Of a stretch of DNA of 32,730 nucleotides, positions 24,319-32,602 are shown piece after piece; the first letter of the stretch is position 1; the number at the start of each line of letters is the position of its first letter. The DNA is taken from NCBI GenBank assembly GCA_900316045.1, contig ONBM01000027.1, positions 1 through 32,730 on the forward strand. The letters are read 5' to 3'. The DNA is from an uncultured Bacteroidales bacterium. Lineage in GTDB: Bacteria > Bacteroidota > Bacteroidia > Bacteroidales > UBA932. The position numbers were made by a program, and so were the translations under genes. The notes under the pieces were generated by a model. That model had not been told where the DNA came from. It did no database searches and worked only from the letters and a program-made list of their open reading frames with translations.

Positions 24319-24956
24319 CGGACGGTAAATATGTGATATTCTATGTCCATGGCATGGGTGGGGGAGGTGACAGCCGTATTCCGGCCATTCTTAAAGATAA
24401 CCTAGGCTCTCAGTTCGAGGTTTTCATCCGCACGTACGATTTCGACCCTGAGGTTGCCACTTCTCAGCTCGCACAGTGGGCTTCCGAGGTTCATCCTGAT
24501 TTGGTAATAGGGGAGAGCATGGGTTCTGTGCACGCCATAGCTTTGAGAGGTTATCCTCATCTTTTCGTCTCCCCATCTCTGAATGCTCCGCTATATTTTC
24601 AGGCGATGGCTGTGGTAGACAGGATTCCTGGTCTCACTAAATTCTTCGACTGGTATTATCGCCCGAAGCCTGGCGACAGGCAGAGACTGCATTTTGAGCC
24701 TTCTCTCCTGAAAAAATGGACACCATGCCGGAAGAAGGCGTTGCAGAACACAACTCTTAATGGCAGCAAGGATAGTTTCTATGCCTTCTTCGGCACCAGG
24801 GACAAGTTCCGCCGCAGCGGAGTCGTTTCTGTCAGGACATGGCAGAAATATTTCGGAGATGGCACCTACGCAATCTACGAAGGCACCCATTTCATGGAGG
24901 AAGAATATATTCACGCCCTTCTCATTCCAAAAATCCACGAGGTTTTAGGAATATAG
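24315..24956 (+). CDS. small alpha/beta-hydrolase-like protein
   Basis: A 213-residue cytoplasmic protein. It opens with a beta strand and an oxyanion-type turn (VIFYVHGMGGGGDSRIP) and has a serine nucleophile elbow, VIGESMGSVHAIAL, near residue 60. It ends with a likely histidine loop (YEGTHFMEEEY), so a Ser-His triad is plausible. The size and layout resemble YqiA/UPF0227-type esterases. Natural substrate is unknown. It overlaps the pssA stop by 4 bp, which may hint at lipid metabolism, but that is only context. The 45-bp gap to the convergent glycerate kinase holds no clear terminator. Confidence 0.75.
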   Translation: MTDGKYVIFYVHGMGGGGDSRIPAILKDNLGSQFEVFIRTYDFDPEVATSQLAQWASEVHPDLVIGESMGSVHAIALRGYPHLFVSPSLNAPLYFQAMAVVDRIPGLTKFFDWYYRPKPGDRQRLHFEPSLLKKWTPCRKKALQNTTLNGSKDSFYAFFGTRDKFRRSGVVSVRTWQKYFGDGTYAIYEGTHFMEEEYIHALLIPKIHEVLGI

Positions 24957-25001
24957 CACTTTCCGGTCCGTTACTCTTCGGGCTCTGTGAACGCAGTAAA
25001 T

Positions 25002-26132
25002 TCAAAATAATCCTAATTCGGAGACAGCTTTCCCTATGTTGGCTTTGGCCGTGGCAGGCTGCATCGCCCTATCAAGCGACATTCCCTCCGGGGTGATTTG
25101 AATGACATCTTCGAATCCTGCTTCCAGAAGCTGAGTTCTGTCAGAGACTTTGCCTGCTAAGAGGTAGACTTTCGTCCTTCTGTCACAGCCGCACTCTGCG
25201 TCATATTTCTTGGCATATTCAAGAACCCCGAAAGGGACTTTCCCTTTAAGCGTTTGAATGTCGGAATGGCCCTCGCCGGTAATGACAACGCTACAAGAAT
25301 CCAGCATATTCCCGAACCTCGCCAGATCCAGCACTTTCCAGATGCCTGGCACCATGTCCGCCCTGAAACAGGCCCTAAGCGCTCCTCCGATGCCACCTGC
25401 CGCACCCGAACCTGGAATATTCCTGATGTCTTTTCCCGAAAAATTTGAATAGACGTAGCAGAGCTGGGCCATCCATGAGTCGATGGCATCTACCATTTCT
25501 GGTGTGGCACCCTTCTGAGGTGCGAACATTTTAGCTGCTCCTCCATTCCCGAAAAATGGCACCGAGACATCGTAAAAGCCAGTGATTCTGCAATCCGGAA
25601 TGTTCTTGTTCCTTCTGCTGGATTCTATTTCCAAGATGTTCCCAAGTTCGGCCTGACCTGGCGCCAGCATGCCAGAAGGCGTCAAGAACCGATAGCCAAG
25701 CGCCTGTAGCATGCCTGTGCCCCCATCGCAGGTCGCTGTGCCTCCTAACCCGAGCCAGATTTCTTCTACGCCAGAATCCAAGGCATCTGCCATTATCTCT
25801 CCGGTGCCGAAAGAGCTTGAACATAATGGGTTACGCTCTCTAGGCGCAACAAGTCCCAGTCCGCTGGCAGCGGCTGTTTCAATTACCGCAATCCTGCCAT
25901 CCGCAACCAATCCATATACGGCAGTTATGGAGCGTCCTAGTGGATCGGAGCAATTGACTTTTCTGAATATGCCGCCGAGCAGTTCAGTTATGACTTTCGT
26001 GAAACCTTCGCCGCCGTCGGAGATAGGAACGACAGCCGCCTCCCCCGAAGGGAAGGCGGCCATTGCTGCTTCTCCGGCTTCCTGCGAAGTCAGGCAGCCC
26101 TTGAATGAATCTATGGCGATGACCGCTTTCAA
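25002..26132 (-). CDS. glycerate kinase (GlxK/GarK family)
   Basis: A 376-residue glycerate kinase phosphorylating D-glycerate with ATP, giving 2- or 3-phosphoglycerate. The N-terminus AVIAIDSFKGCLTSQEAGEA, VPISDGGEGFTKVI, the nucleotide block WLGLGGTATCDGGTGMLQALG and the C-terminal VITGEGHSDIQTLKGK are all conserved; the Gly-rich GAAGGIGGAL is also present. The start is a TTG that overlaps the TGA stop of the upstream aminotransferase as TTGA, and it puts the family N-terminus (MKAVIAIDSFKG) exactly right. The pair may link serine or hydroxypyruvate metabolism to glycolysis, but that is inference. Confidence 0.93.
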   Translation of the reverse strand: MKAVIAIDSFKGCLTSQEAGEAAMAAFPSGEAAVVPISDGGEGFTKVITELLGGIFRKVNCSDPLGRSITAVYGLVADGRIAVIETAAASGLGLVAPRERNPLCSSSFGTGEIMADALDSGVEEIWLGLGGTATCDGGTGMLQALGYRFLTPSGMLAPGQAELGNILEIESSRRNKNIPDCRITGFYDVSVPFFGNGGAAKMFAPQKGATPEMVDAIDSWMAQLCYVYSNFSGKDIRNIPGSGAAGGIGGALRACFRADMVPGIWKVLDLARFGNMLDSCSVVITGEGHSDIQTLKGKVPFGVLEYAKKYDAECGCDRRTKVYLLAGKVSDRTQLLEAGFEDVIQITPEGMSLDRAMQPATAKANIGKAVSELGLF

Positions 26133-27301
26133 ATCGTCCTTCCCGGATAGGCCTTCAGCCCGGCTTCGAGGGCATCCATCGCCTTCACCAGCTCAGGCAC
26201 CTCCAGCACGTATGCCAGACGGATGTGGTTGATGCCGCATCCCGGAGTCCTATAGAATGACTGGGCAGGGGTGACCATGGTCGTCATTCCATTGTAATTG
26301 AAGTCTGTGAGCATCCATTTGCAGAAGTTCTCGGCATTATCGACTGGAATCTCCGCAATGGTATAGAACGCTCCCCCAGGGACAGGGGAATATACTCCCT
26401 CCATGGCATTCAGGCGCCCCAAAGCATAGTCTCTTCTAGCAATATATTCCTTTTTAGTCGCTTCGAAATAGGAATCTGGCGTGTCCATCGCACCCAATGT
26501 CGCAATCTGTCCGTAAACAGGGGCGCAGAGCCTCGACTGCCCGAACTTAAGGGCGGCGGCAATGACATCCTTATTGTGGGAGATGATGCAGCCAATCCTC
26601 ACGCCGCAAAGATTGTAACGCTTAGATACAGAATCTAGCAATATTACGTTCTGCTCAAGCCCCGAAATATTCATTGCGGAGAAGTGCGGCTCGTCCGAGT
26701 AACAGAATTCCCTGTACACTTCGTCGGAAATAAGGAACAAATCGTGCTTCTTGCAAAAGTCCCCCAATGCCAGCATATCCTCTTTCGAGTACAGCGTTCC
26801 AGTAGGGTTGCCAGGGTTGCTGACAAGCACGGCCTTAGTGCGAGGAGTGACCAGTTTCTCGAACTCGTCGATGGAAGGCACTCTGAAGCCTGTGCTTATG
26901 TCGGTGTGGACTACTTTAAGAGCAATCTTGTTCAGGTAGCAAAATGTGTAATAATTAGTGTAGAATGGCTCCATTACGAGAAGTTCATCTCCCTCGTCGC
27001 AAGCAATCTGCAAAGCAATGTCTATGCCCTCACTGCCACCGGTAGTGACAATGAGCTCGGAAGGGTCGATGTTTATGCCGACCTTGCGATAATACTTCTC
27101 GGCGAAGGCTTTCCTCAGCTCCATCATTCCAGCAGAGTTCGAGTAAGAAACGTGATCAAGTTTGTTGTTTCTCACTGCATCCAGCGCGCACTGCGGAGAC
27201 TTTATGTCCGGAGCGCCTACGTTTAGATGAAAAACCTTGATGCCTTTACTCTTTGCCTCGTCGGCAAATGGAACCAGCTTCCTGATGGCAGAAGCCGGCA
27301 T
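26129..27301 (-). CDS. class I/II PLP-dependent aminotransferase (aspartate aminotransferase-like)
   Basis: A 390-residue fold-type I aminotransferase. FHLNVGAPDIKSPQ, the cofactor-binding TTGGSEGIDIALQ, VSNPGNPTGTLYS, ISDEVYREF and the Schiff-base lysine block LLDSVSKRYNLCGVRIG are all present. The ATG at 27301 is chosen because the frame further upstream only offers a TTG at 27358, which coincides with the minus-strand -7 box and would not be transcribed. The upstream residues LTERQL do resemble the usual family N-terminus, so the start remains slightly uncertain. Amino donor is not certain; aspartate is the usual guess. It overlaps glycerate kinase by 4 bp. Confidence 0.9.
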   Translation of the reverse strand: MPASAIRKLVPFADEAKSKGIKVFHLNVGAPDIKSPQCALDAVRNNKLDHVSYSNSAGMMELRKAFAEKYYRKVGINIDPSELIVTTGGSEGIDIALQIACDEGDELLVMEPFYTNYYTFCYLNKIALKVVHTDISTGFRVPSIDEFEKLVTPRTKAVLVSNPGNPTGTLYSKEDMLALGDFCKKHDLFLISDEVYREFCYSDEPHFSAMNISGLEQNVILLDSVSKRYNLCGVRIGCIISHNKDVIAAALKFGQSRLCAPVYGQIATLGAMDTPDSYFEATKKEYIARRDYALGRLNAMEGVYSPVPGGAFYTIAEIPVDNAENFCKWMLTDFNYNGMTTMVTPAQSFYRTPGCGINHIRLAYVLEVPELVKAMDALEAGLKAYPGRTI

Positions 27302-27355
27302 AAGCTGACGTTCTGTTAATAAATAAATTAAAGTTTTATATGCCTGATATCTTTT

Positions 27356-27363
27356 CAAAGATA
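27356..27363 (-). promoter_or_regulatory. -7 promoter box of the aminotransferase-glycerate kinase unit
   Basis: The plus strand reads CAAAGATA, giving TATCTTTG on the minus strand. It lies 54 bp upstream of the aminotransferase ATG and is divergent from the glnN promoter only 11 bp away. Confidence 0.55.
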
Positions 27364-27374
27364 GTGATTTTTTT

Positions 27375-27382
27375 TACCTTTG
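27375..27382 (+). promoter_or_regulatory. -7 promoter box of glnN
   Basis: TACCTTTG matches TAnnTTTG and lies 32 bp before the glnN ATG at 27415. The preceding T8 run is typical of AT-rich upstream regions in this group. No clear -33 box is seen. Confidence 0.6.
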
Positions 27383-27414
27383 TAGACGTTCTTAACAAAT
27401 TAATTTTAAGTTTT

Positions 27415-29589
27415 ATGTCAACTTTCAGACAAAGAGCATTGAATGAAGCTGCAATGCATGGAAACGAGCGTTATTTCGTTGAAGACCGCCCCATCTCATC
27501 GTTTTTCGGTGTGAACGTCTTCGATAGGGAAAAGATGCGCCGCTACATGTCAAAGCCAGCTTATGAGGCGGTGGTCTCTGCTAGCGAGTATGGTACCAGC
27601 ATCGACCGCAGCCTGGCAAACGAAGTCGCCACGGGCATGAAAACCTGGGCGATAGAGATGGGCGCTACTCATTACACGCACATCATTGAACCTCTTACTG
27701 GTCTTACTGCTGAAAAGCATGAGGCTTTTGTCACTGTCAAAAATGGTGACGTCTTCGAAAGATTCAGTGGTACTGCTCTTGTCCAGCAAGAACCTGACGG
27801 TTCCAGTTTTCCTAGCGGAGGATTGAGGAATACGTTCGAGGCCCGCGGTTATTCCGCATGGGACCCTACTTCCCCAGTTTATATCCTTGGCCAGACGCTC
27901 TGCATACCTTCTATCTTTGTTTCCTACAATGGAGAAGCGATTGATATGAAGGTGCCGAACTTGAAAGCTTACCAGGCCCTGAACAAAGCTGCCGTCTCGG
28001 TGGCAAATCTTTTTGACGATGCGGTCACCAAGGTGACTGTCAACATAGGTCTCGAACAGGAATATTTCCTGGTCGATGAAGCTCTTTACAAGGCTCGTCC
28101 AGATCTTGCCCTCTGTGACAGGACGGTCATCGGGCACACTTCCGCAAAAGATCAGCAGCTCTCTGACCATTATCAGGGAACGATTCCTCAAAGGGCGATG
28201 TCTTTCATGAAGGATTTCGAGACGGAGGCTTATAAGCTTGGCATAGAACTTACTACAAGGCATAACGAGGTGGCTCCTAATCAGTTCGAGTGCGCTCCGA
28301 AATTCTGCGAGATGACCAAGGCCATCGATCAGAACATGCTTCTGATGACCGTGATGCAGCAGGTGGCCGACAAGCATCATCTGAAAGTCATTCTTCACGA
28401 GAAACCTTTCGCCGGCGTGAATGGAAGCGGCAAGCATACGAACTGGTCCATGCAGACGGACAAGGGCGTCAATCTGCTCTCCCCAGGGAAGACTCCGACC
28501 ACCAACCTTCAATTCCTTGCTTTCTATTCGTCTGTCCTGAAGGCGGTGCACCAGCATAACGCACTGATAATGACTTCTGTCTGCACTTATAGCAACGGTT
28601 TCCGTCTTGGTGGGAACGAGGCTCCTCCAGCTGTCATGTCAGTATTCTCGGGGTCGACGCTTTCTAAAGTCTTCGATTCCATCATGAAGATGAAAGCAGA
28701 CAAGAGCGCAGATTCCGGCAAAGAGTCCATCAAGCTTGTCAATTCCATTCCTGAGATATTCCCGGATAACACAGACCGTAACAGAACATCGCCTTTCGCC
28801 TTCACGGGCAACAGGTTCGAGTTCCGTGCGGTAGGTTCTTCAGTGAACGTCGCATCTGTGACTTATGTGCTTAATGCTGCTGTCGCCGAGGCTCTTGCCG
28901 AGTTCCGCGCGCGGGTGGACAAGAAAATGAAGGCACGCATCAAGAAAAATGATGCTGTGATGGAAGTCGTTAAAGAATTCCTCACCGAGTCGCAAGATGT
29001 AATGTTCGAGGGTAATGGCTACAGCGCAGAGTGGTTCGAAGAGGCTAAGAAGAGAGGCCTGAAGGCTATCACGAATTTCCCTGATGCTTATAAGAACTAT
29101 CTCACGAAAGATTCAGAAGCTCTTTTCGTCAAACAAGGCATCCTTTCCAAGGCCGAGATAGAGGCGCGCTACGAGGTTCTGAACGAGACATACGTGAAGA
29201 AGCTTCAGATCGAGGCCAGGGTGATAGGCGACCTTTGCCTGAATCATGTCATCCCTGCCGCCGTAAGGTATCAGGACCTGCTTATTCAGGATATTACCGG
29301 CAGCCAGGCAGTGTTCAAGGCCGAGAGCAAAGATCTTTGCAAGGCCGAGATTGACACTTACAGGAAAATTGCTGGTTTCATCAACAACTTGCAGGCGGAT
29401 GTCGAGCAGCTGGTCGAGGCCAGGAAGAAGGCCAATGCCGTTCCTGACATAGCCAAGAGAGCAAAGCTCTACTCTACGGAGGTCATGTCCTGGATGGAGA
29501 AAGTGCGTTACAGCGCAGACCATCTGGAGATGCTCGTGGATGATGAGCTCTGGCCTATGCCGAAGTACAGGGAACTCCTGTTCTTCTAA
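27415..29589 (+). CDS. glnN: type III glutamine synthetase
   Basis: A 724-residue GSIII enzyme making glutamine from glutamate, ammonia and ATP. Size (about 725 versus about 470 for GSI) and motifs identify it: GLEQEYFLVDEALY, ELTTRHNEVAPNQFECAP, the ATP-binding NGSGKHTNWSM, LRLGGNEAPPA-type sequence (FRLGGNEAPPAV) and the DRNRTSPFAFTGNRFEFRAVG block. The ATG at 27415 fits the promoter; a longer frame from 27340 crosses the promoter and is rejected. GSIII is the main glutamine synthetase of many Bacteroidales. It may head an operon with the lipoprotein 17 bp downstream. Confidence 0.97.
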   Translation: MSTFRQRALNEAAMHGNERYFVEDRPISSFFGVNVFDREKMRRYMSKPAYEAVVSASEYGTSIDRSLANEVATGMKTWAIEMGATHYTHIIEPLTGLTAEKHEAFVTVKNGDVFERFSGTALVQQEPDGSSFPSGGLRNTFEARGYSAWDPTSPVYILGQTLCIPSIFVSYNGEAIDMKVPNLKAYQALNKAAVSVANLFDDAVTKVTVNIGLEQEYFLVDEALYKARPDLALCDRTVIGHTSAKDQQLSDHYQGTIPQRAMSFMKDFETEAYKLGIELTTRHNEVAPNQFECAPKFCEMTKAIDQNMLLMTVMQQVADKHHLKVILHEKPFAGVNGSGKHTNWSMQTDKGVNLLSPGKTPTTNLQFLAFYSSVLKAVHQHNALIMTSVCTYSNGFRLGGNEAPPAVMSVFSGSTLSKVFDSIMKMKADKSADSGKESIKLVNSIPEIFPDNTDRNRTSPFAFTGNRFEFRAVGSSVNVASVTYVLNAAVAEALAEFRARVDKKMKARIKKNDAVMEVVKEFLTESQDVMFEGNGYSAEWFEEAKKRGLKAITNFPDAYKNYLTKDSEALFVKQGILSKAEIEARYEVLNETYVKKLQIEARVIGDLCLNHVIPAAVRYQDLLIQDITGSQAVFKAESKDLCKAEIDTYRKIAGFINNLQADVEQLVEARKKANAVPDIAKRAKLYSTEVMSWMEKVRYSADHLEMLVDDELWPMPKYRELLFF

Positions 29590-29606
29590 ATGAATATGAT
29601 ATATTA

Positions 29607-30422
29607 ATGAAGAATCTTTTAAGAATATTTCTCATTGCCGTGGTTTTGTCTGGTGCTGCGTCATGCGCCAGGCGCGTAGAAAGCACGTTCGTGGCTATTC
29701 CTTTCGTGGATGACCTGCTTGCGGATTCGCTTCCTGCATTAAAATCCTATGCCGCATTATCTGGCAAAACCTCAGGCAACATTGCTCTAGTCGGGGATCC
29801 ATCCGAATGCCTGAAGGTGAGCGAAGAACTCATGACTTCGGACAAGTTCGATAATGTAGATGGCCGCAGAGTTTCAGATGGACTGCCAGATTTCGCTGGC
29901 GAGACTTTTGTCTCCATCTTGGACTTGTACGACGCACCTTTCGACAGCATAATATTCAAGAAAGATTCCGTGGCATTAAGAGAGATTTCGGTTCGCGACT
30001 GCGTGTACGCTCTGGACACTTCTTTCAGTTTCACTCCGTATGGCGGTCGCGCATCGATTTCAAAAGGCTCTCCGAAAGTGCTGGTGATTTGCTCTCCATT
30101 AGTGACAGAGTGTGCCCTAGCCGACATTGAAGATTTCTTCTCTAAGATAGGGTGCCAGATTCCGGTCATCAGCTCGAAAGACACCGCATATTCATATTCA
30201 GAGTCACTCTATTCTCTTCTCAGGCAAAAGAATATGTTCACTCACGACATAGCATATCCTTCTGCCGAGGGCTATGTAGTGGTGCCTTTGGATAACAACT
30301 CGATGTCACTGAATTCTGTCCTTGTCAGCTTTGACGAGGGCTTCATCCCAACTGAATACCCAGACTCTGTGTCCATATGGTCAGTTGCGCCAAAAACCGT
30401 GGAATCGTATGTTCAAAAATAG
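29607..30422 (+). CDS. lipoprotein of unknown function
   Basis: A 271-residue lipoprotein with a clear signal peptide and lipobox (GAASC, Cys20). I do not recognise a family. The sequence is mixed alpha/beta and rich in Ser and Asp, with segments such as GNIALVGDPSECLKV, FVSILDLYDAPFDS and VLVICSPLVTECALADI that suggest a periplasmic Rossmann-like or flavodoxin-like core. It lies 17 bp after glnN, and its last 14 bp overlap the exonuclease gene downstream, so it belongs to the same transcript. An envelope location is supported; function is not. Confidence 0.7.
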   Translation: MKNLLRIFLIAVVLSGAASCARRVESTFVAIPFVDDLLADSLPALKSYAALSGKTSGNIALVGDPSECLKVSEELMTSDKFDNVDGRRVSDGLPDFAGETFVSILDLYDAPFDSIIFKKDSVALREISVRDCVYALDTSFSFTPYGGRASISKGSPKVLVICSPLVTECALADIEDFFSKIGCQIPVISSKDTAYSYSESLYSLLRQKNMFTHDIAYPSAEGYVVVPLDNNSMSLNSVLVSFDEGFIPTEYPDSVSIWSVAPKTVESYVQK

Positions 30423-31101
30423 CATTACTCCGGAAGAAATAGAACAGCTGCAGCTGGCTGGTTTTAAGGGCAAAATAAAAGTAATCAATAGGCTAGGATT
30501 AGATTTCATGCTGGCGGTCAGGTACTTGAAAAAGCAGAGGGTCATCGGTTTCGACACTGAGTCCAGGCCATGCTTTTCGCCGAATCAGCCTCACTATGGC
30601 GTCTCGCTTCTTCAGCTTTCTGGGGAAGACGAGGCGTTTCTCTTTAGGATAAAACTGATGGGAGGAATCCCGAAACCGCTCAGGAATATTCTCTCGAACA
30701 AGAATATTTTGAAGGTTGGTGCGGCCGTGAACGATGATGTGCACGGGCTGCGGAAGCATCACGATTTCGAGCCTGGTGGTTTCGTGGATTTGCAGAAAAT
30801 TGTCTGGGAATATGGCATCAAGGATAAAAGCGTCAAGAAAATGAGCGCAATCATTCTTGGCTTCAGGATTTCCAAGAGCCAGCAGCTTTCGAATTGGGAG
30901 GCGGACAAACTCTCAGAGCCGCAGAAGCTTTATGCGGCGACTGATGCCTGGGTGTGTCTGAAGATGTACAAGAAACTTCTGGCCTCCGAGAAGCATCCTC
31001 TGACTCCTGAGGAAATGCTACCGAATCCGCCGAAACAACTAATTGCCGTCCCTGCCACCCCTGCCGCCGCTGCAACTAATCGTTCCGTCAAACATAAATG
31101 A
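30409..31101 (+). CDS. DEDD-family 3'-5' exonuclease (RNase D-like domain)
   Basis: A 230-residue protein with a single DnaQ-like 3'-5' exonuclease domain. Exo I is visible as VIGFDTESRP (Asp and Glu), Exo II as VGAAVNDDVHGL and Exo III as LYAATDAWVCLKMY, where the Tyr replaces His (DEDDy type). There is no HRDC domain, so it is a stand-alone nuclease trimming RNA or DNA 3' ends rather than full RNase D. The ATG at 30409 gives a good start; an earlier frame start at 30322 lies deep in the previous gene. The last about 20 residues are low-complexity (VPATPAAAATNRS). It overlaps the methyltransferase start by 4 bp. Confidence 0.88.
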   Translation: MFKNSITPEEIEQLQLAGFKGKIKVINRLGLDFMLAVRYLKKQRVIGFDTESRPCFSPNQPHYGVSLLQLSGEDEAFLFRIKLMGGIPKPLRNILSNKNILKVGAAVNDDVHGLRKHHDFEPGGFVDLQKIVWEYGIKDKSVKKMSAIILGFRISKSQQLSNWEADKLSEPQKLYAATDAWVCLKMYKKLLASEKHPLTPEEMLPNPPKQLIAVPATPAAAATNRSVKHK

Positions 31102-32444
31102 ATATGACTAAGATTATTCTGAAAAAGGGTAGGGAAGAATCTCTTCTCAGGTTTCATCCATGGGTGTTCTCCGGAGCTATCGCTCAGATTGTTGGCGAGC
31201 CAGCGGAAGGTGATATCGTGGGTGTTTTCGCTTCTGACGGCTCATTTCTAGCATACGGCCATTATCAGATAGGCTCAATAGCCGTCAGGGTTCTCAGTTT
31301 CAATGGAGAAAATCCAACGAAACCGGATTTTTTTAGGAATATGCTATCGAAGGCTCTGCACCTTCGCATTGCCGCAGGACTGGCAAGCCTTGGTCATCCT
31401 GAACAGACAAACGATAGTCATCCTGACCAGAGAACCGATAGTCATCCAGAACAAGCCACCCACCTTCATCCTGAACAAGCCACCCACCGTCATCCGGGAC
31501 TTGATTCAGTTCCTACTAAGAATCCTGTTCCAGGATCCGTTACGAACTGCTATCGCCTAGTGCACGGCGAGGGAGACGGCCTCCCTGGCCTGATAATAGA
31601 CTTTTACGATGGCGTTTGTGTGATGCAAGCGCACTCTGTCGGTATGTTCAGAGCAAAAGAGGCCATCTGTAATGCCCTAAAACAGATTTACGGAGACTCT
31701 TTGAAGGCGGTTTACGACAAAAGTTCCGGCACAGCCCCTTTTAAGGCGGGGCTGGACTTAGTGGACGGATACATTTATAAAGCTGATGGTTTTTCTGATG
31801 ACGAACAGGTCGTTCAGGAAAACGGTCATGAATTCCTAGTTAATTGGACCGAAGGTCAGAAAACAGGATTTTTCCTAGACCAAAGAGAGAACAGGCTGCT
31901 TACGGAAAAATATTCAAAGGGACGCAATGTCCTAAACCTTTTCTGCTACACAGGCGGCTTCTCCGTCTATGCCCTTGGTGGCGGCGCAGTTCACGTTGAC
32001 TCGGTAGACAGCTCTAAGAAAGCCATTGACATGGTTTCTAAGAATATGTCGCTGAATGGCTTCGAGAACTCTTGCCATTCGGAGTTCTGCGAAGATGCGA
32101 TGGAATATCTTGCTAAAGTGCCTGAGGATAAATATGACCTGATGATAGTGGACCCTCCTGCATTCGCAAAGCACAGGGGAGCTTTGAGCAATGCCCTGAG
32201 GGCATATCAGCGACTTAATGCCGCAGCTATTTCCAAAGTGGCTCCAGGAGGTATCATATTCACTTTTAGCTGTTCTCAAGTAGTTGATAAAGAGGCGTTT
32301 GCTCTTGCTATATTCTCTGCTGCAGCTCAGACAGGCAGGAGCGTTCGCATTCTGGATCGCCTGAACCAGCCCGCAGATCATGCAGTGAACATCTACCACC
32401 CCGAAGGTGAATACCTGAAAGGCCTTCTTCTTTACGTGGAATAA
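31098..32444 (+). CDS. rlmI: RlmI-like class I SAM-dependent rRNA (cytosine-C5) methyltransferase, repeat-invaded
   Basis: A 448-residue methyltransferase with an N-terminal PUA domain (about 1-75, KKGREESLLRFHPWVFSGAI), a central domain (from CYRLVHGEGDGLPGLIIDFYD) and a Rossmann methyltransferase domain. Motifs include VLNLFCYTGGFSVYALGGGA, the LMIVDPPAFAKHRGAL block and FTFSCSQVV with the catalytic cysteine. It would methylate a cytosine in 23S rRNA (C1962 in E. coli). The family is normally about 395 residues; the excess is a 40-50-residue insertion (about 97-145) of HPEQxxxx octapeptides coming from the DNA repeat at 31395-31513, placed in the linker before CYRLVHGEGDG. All core motifs remain intact, so activity is probably kept. 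Confidence 0.9.
   Translation: MNMTKIILKKGREESLLRFHPWVFSGAIAQIVGEPAEGDIVGVFASDGSFLAYGHYQIGSIAVRVLSFNGENPTKPDFFRNMLSKALHLRIAAGLASLGHPEQTNDSHPDQRTDSHPEQATHLHPEQATHRHPGLDSVPTKNPVPGSVTNCYRLVHGEGDGLPGLIIDFYDGVCVMQAHSVGMFRAKEAICNALKQIYGDSLKAVYDKSSGTAPFKAGLDLVDGYIYKADGFSDDEQVVQENGHEFLVNWTEGQKTGFFLDQRENRLLTEKYSKGRNVLNLFCYTGGFSVYALGGGAVHVDSVDSSKKAIDMVSKNMSLNGFENSCHSEFCEDAMEYLAKVPEDKYDLMIVDPPAFAKHRGALSNALRAYQRLNAAAISKVAPGGIIFTFSCSQVVDKEAFALAIFSAAAQTGRSVRILDRLNQPADHAVNIYHPEGEYLKGLLLYVE
31395..31536. repeat. composite tandem repeat copy C (inside rlmI)
   Basis: Four consecutive 24-bp units at 31395-31418, 31419-31442, 31443-31466 and 31467-31490 each start CATCC. A diverged palindromic unit (31491-31513, CATCCGGGACTTGATTCAG) follows. 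A second small inverted repeat, ATCCTG-TTC-CAGGAT, lies at 31522-31536. The units are read in frame as HPEQTNDS, HPDQRTDS, HPEQATHL, HPEQATHR and HPGLDSVP. The order, 24-bp units followed by a palindrome, is the same as in copy B. Confidence 0.9.
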
Positions 32445-32489
32445 TCGTAAAAGCTTCGCAGGCCTCTGCAAATACTTCTAGATTCGGAC

Positions 32490-32591
32490 CTTGTTCCCTA
32501 TTCACAAATCGCCCCCAAAAACAACTGCTCCTGCCATTTTTCTGCACCAGAATGTCTTGTTCCCTATTCACAAATCGCCCCCAAAAACAAC
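32490..32591. CRISPR. CRISPR mini-array: two 36-bp repeats, one 30-bp spacer
   Basis: Two identical 36-bp repeats (32490-32525 and 32556-32591) flank a unique 30-bp spacer (32526-32555). Each repeat begins CTTGTTCCCTATTCACAAAT and ends CCCCCAAAAACAAC, with self-complementary ends TTGTT/AACAA, as in many type II and VI-B repeats. A 36/30 geometry is characteristic of those types. No further copy lies upstream (32445-32489) or downstream to the window end. It starts 46 bp after rlmI. No cas gene is present in this window. It could also be an orphan or decaying array. Confidence 0.8.
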
Positions 32592-32602
32592 ATTTTTTAA
32601 AA

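Noticed and set aside
27302..27358. Longer aminotransferase start at 27358
   Set aside because: It is a TTG that coincides with the minus-strand -7 box and so would precede the transcript start.
27340..27414. N-terminal extension of glutamine synthetase upstream of 27415
   Set aside because: It crosses the TACCTTTG promoter box and adds a hydrophobic segment not known in GSIII; the ATG at 27415 fits.
32456..32470. Possible hairpin GCAG/CTGC after rlmI as a terminator
   Set aside because: A 4-bp stem with no T tract is not supportable.
32308..32571. Minus-strand frame starting inside the CRISPR repeats and running into rlmI
   Set aside because: Its beginning is only translation of the two repeats (FVNREQ twice) and the rest shadows rlmI.
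32490..32591. Type VI-B (Cas13b) assignment of the array
   Set aside because: 36/30 geometry fits, but the nearby inverted anti-repeat favours a tracrRNA-dependent system. Kept only as an alternative until flanking cas genes are seen.
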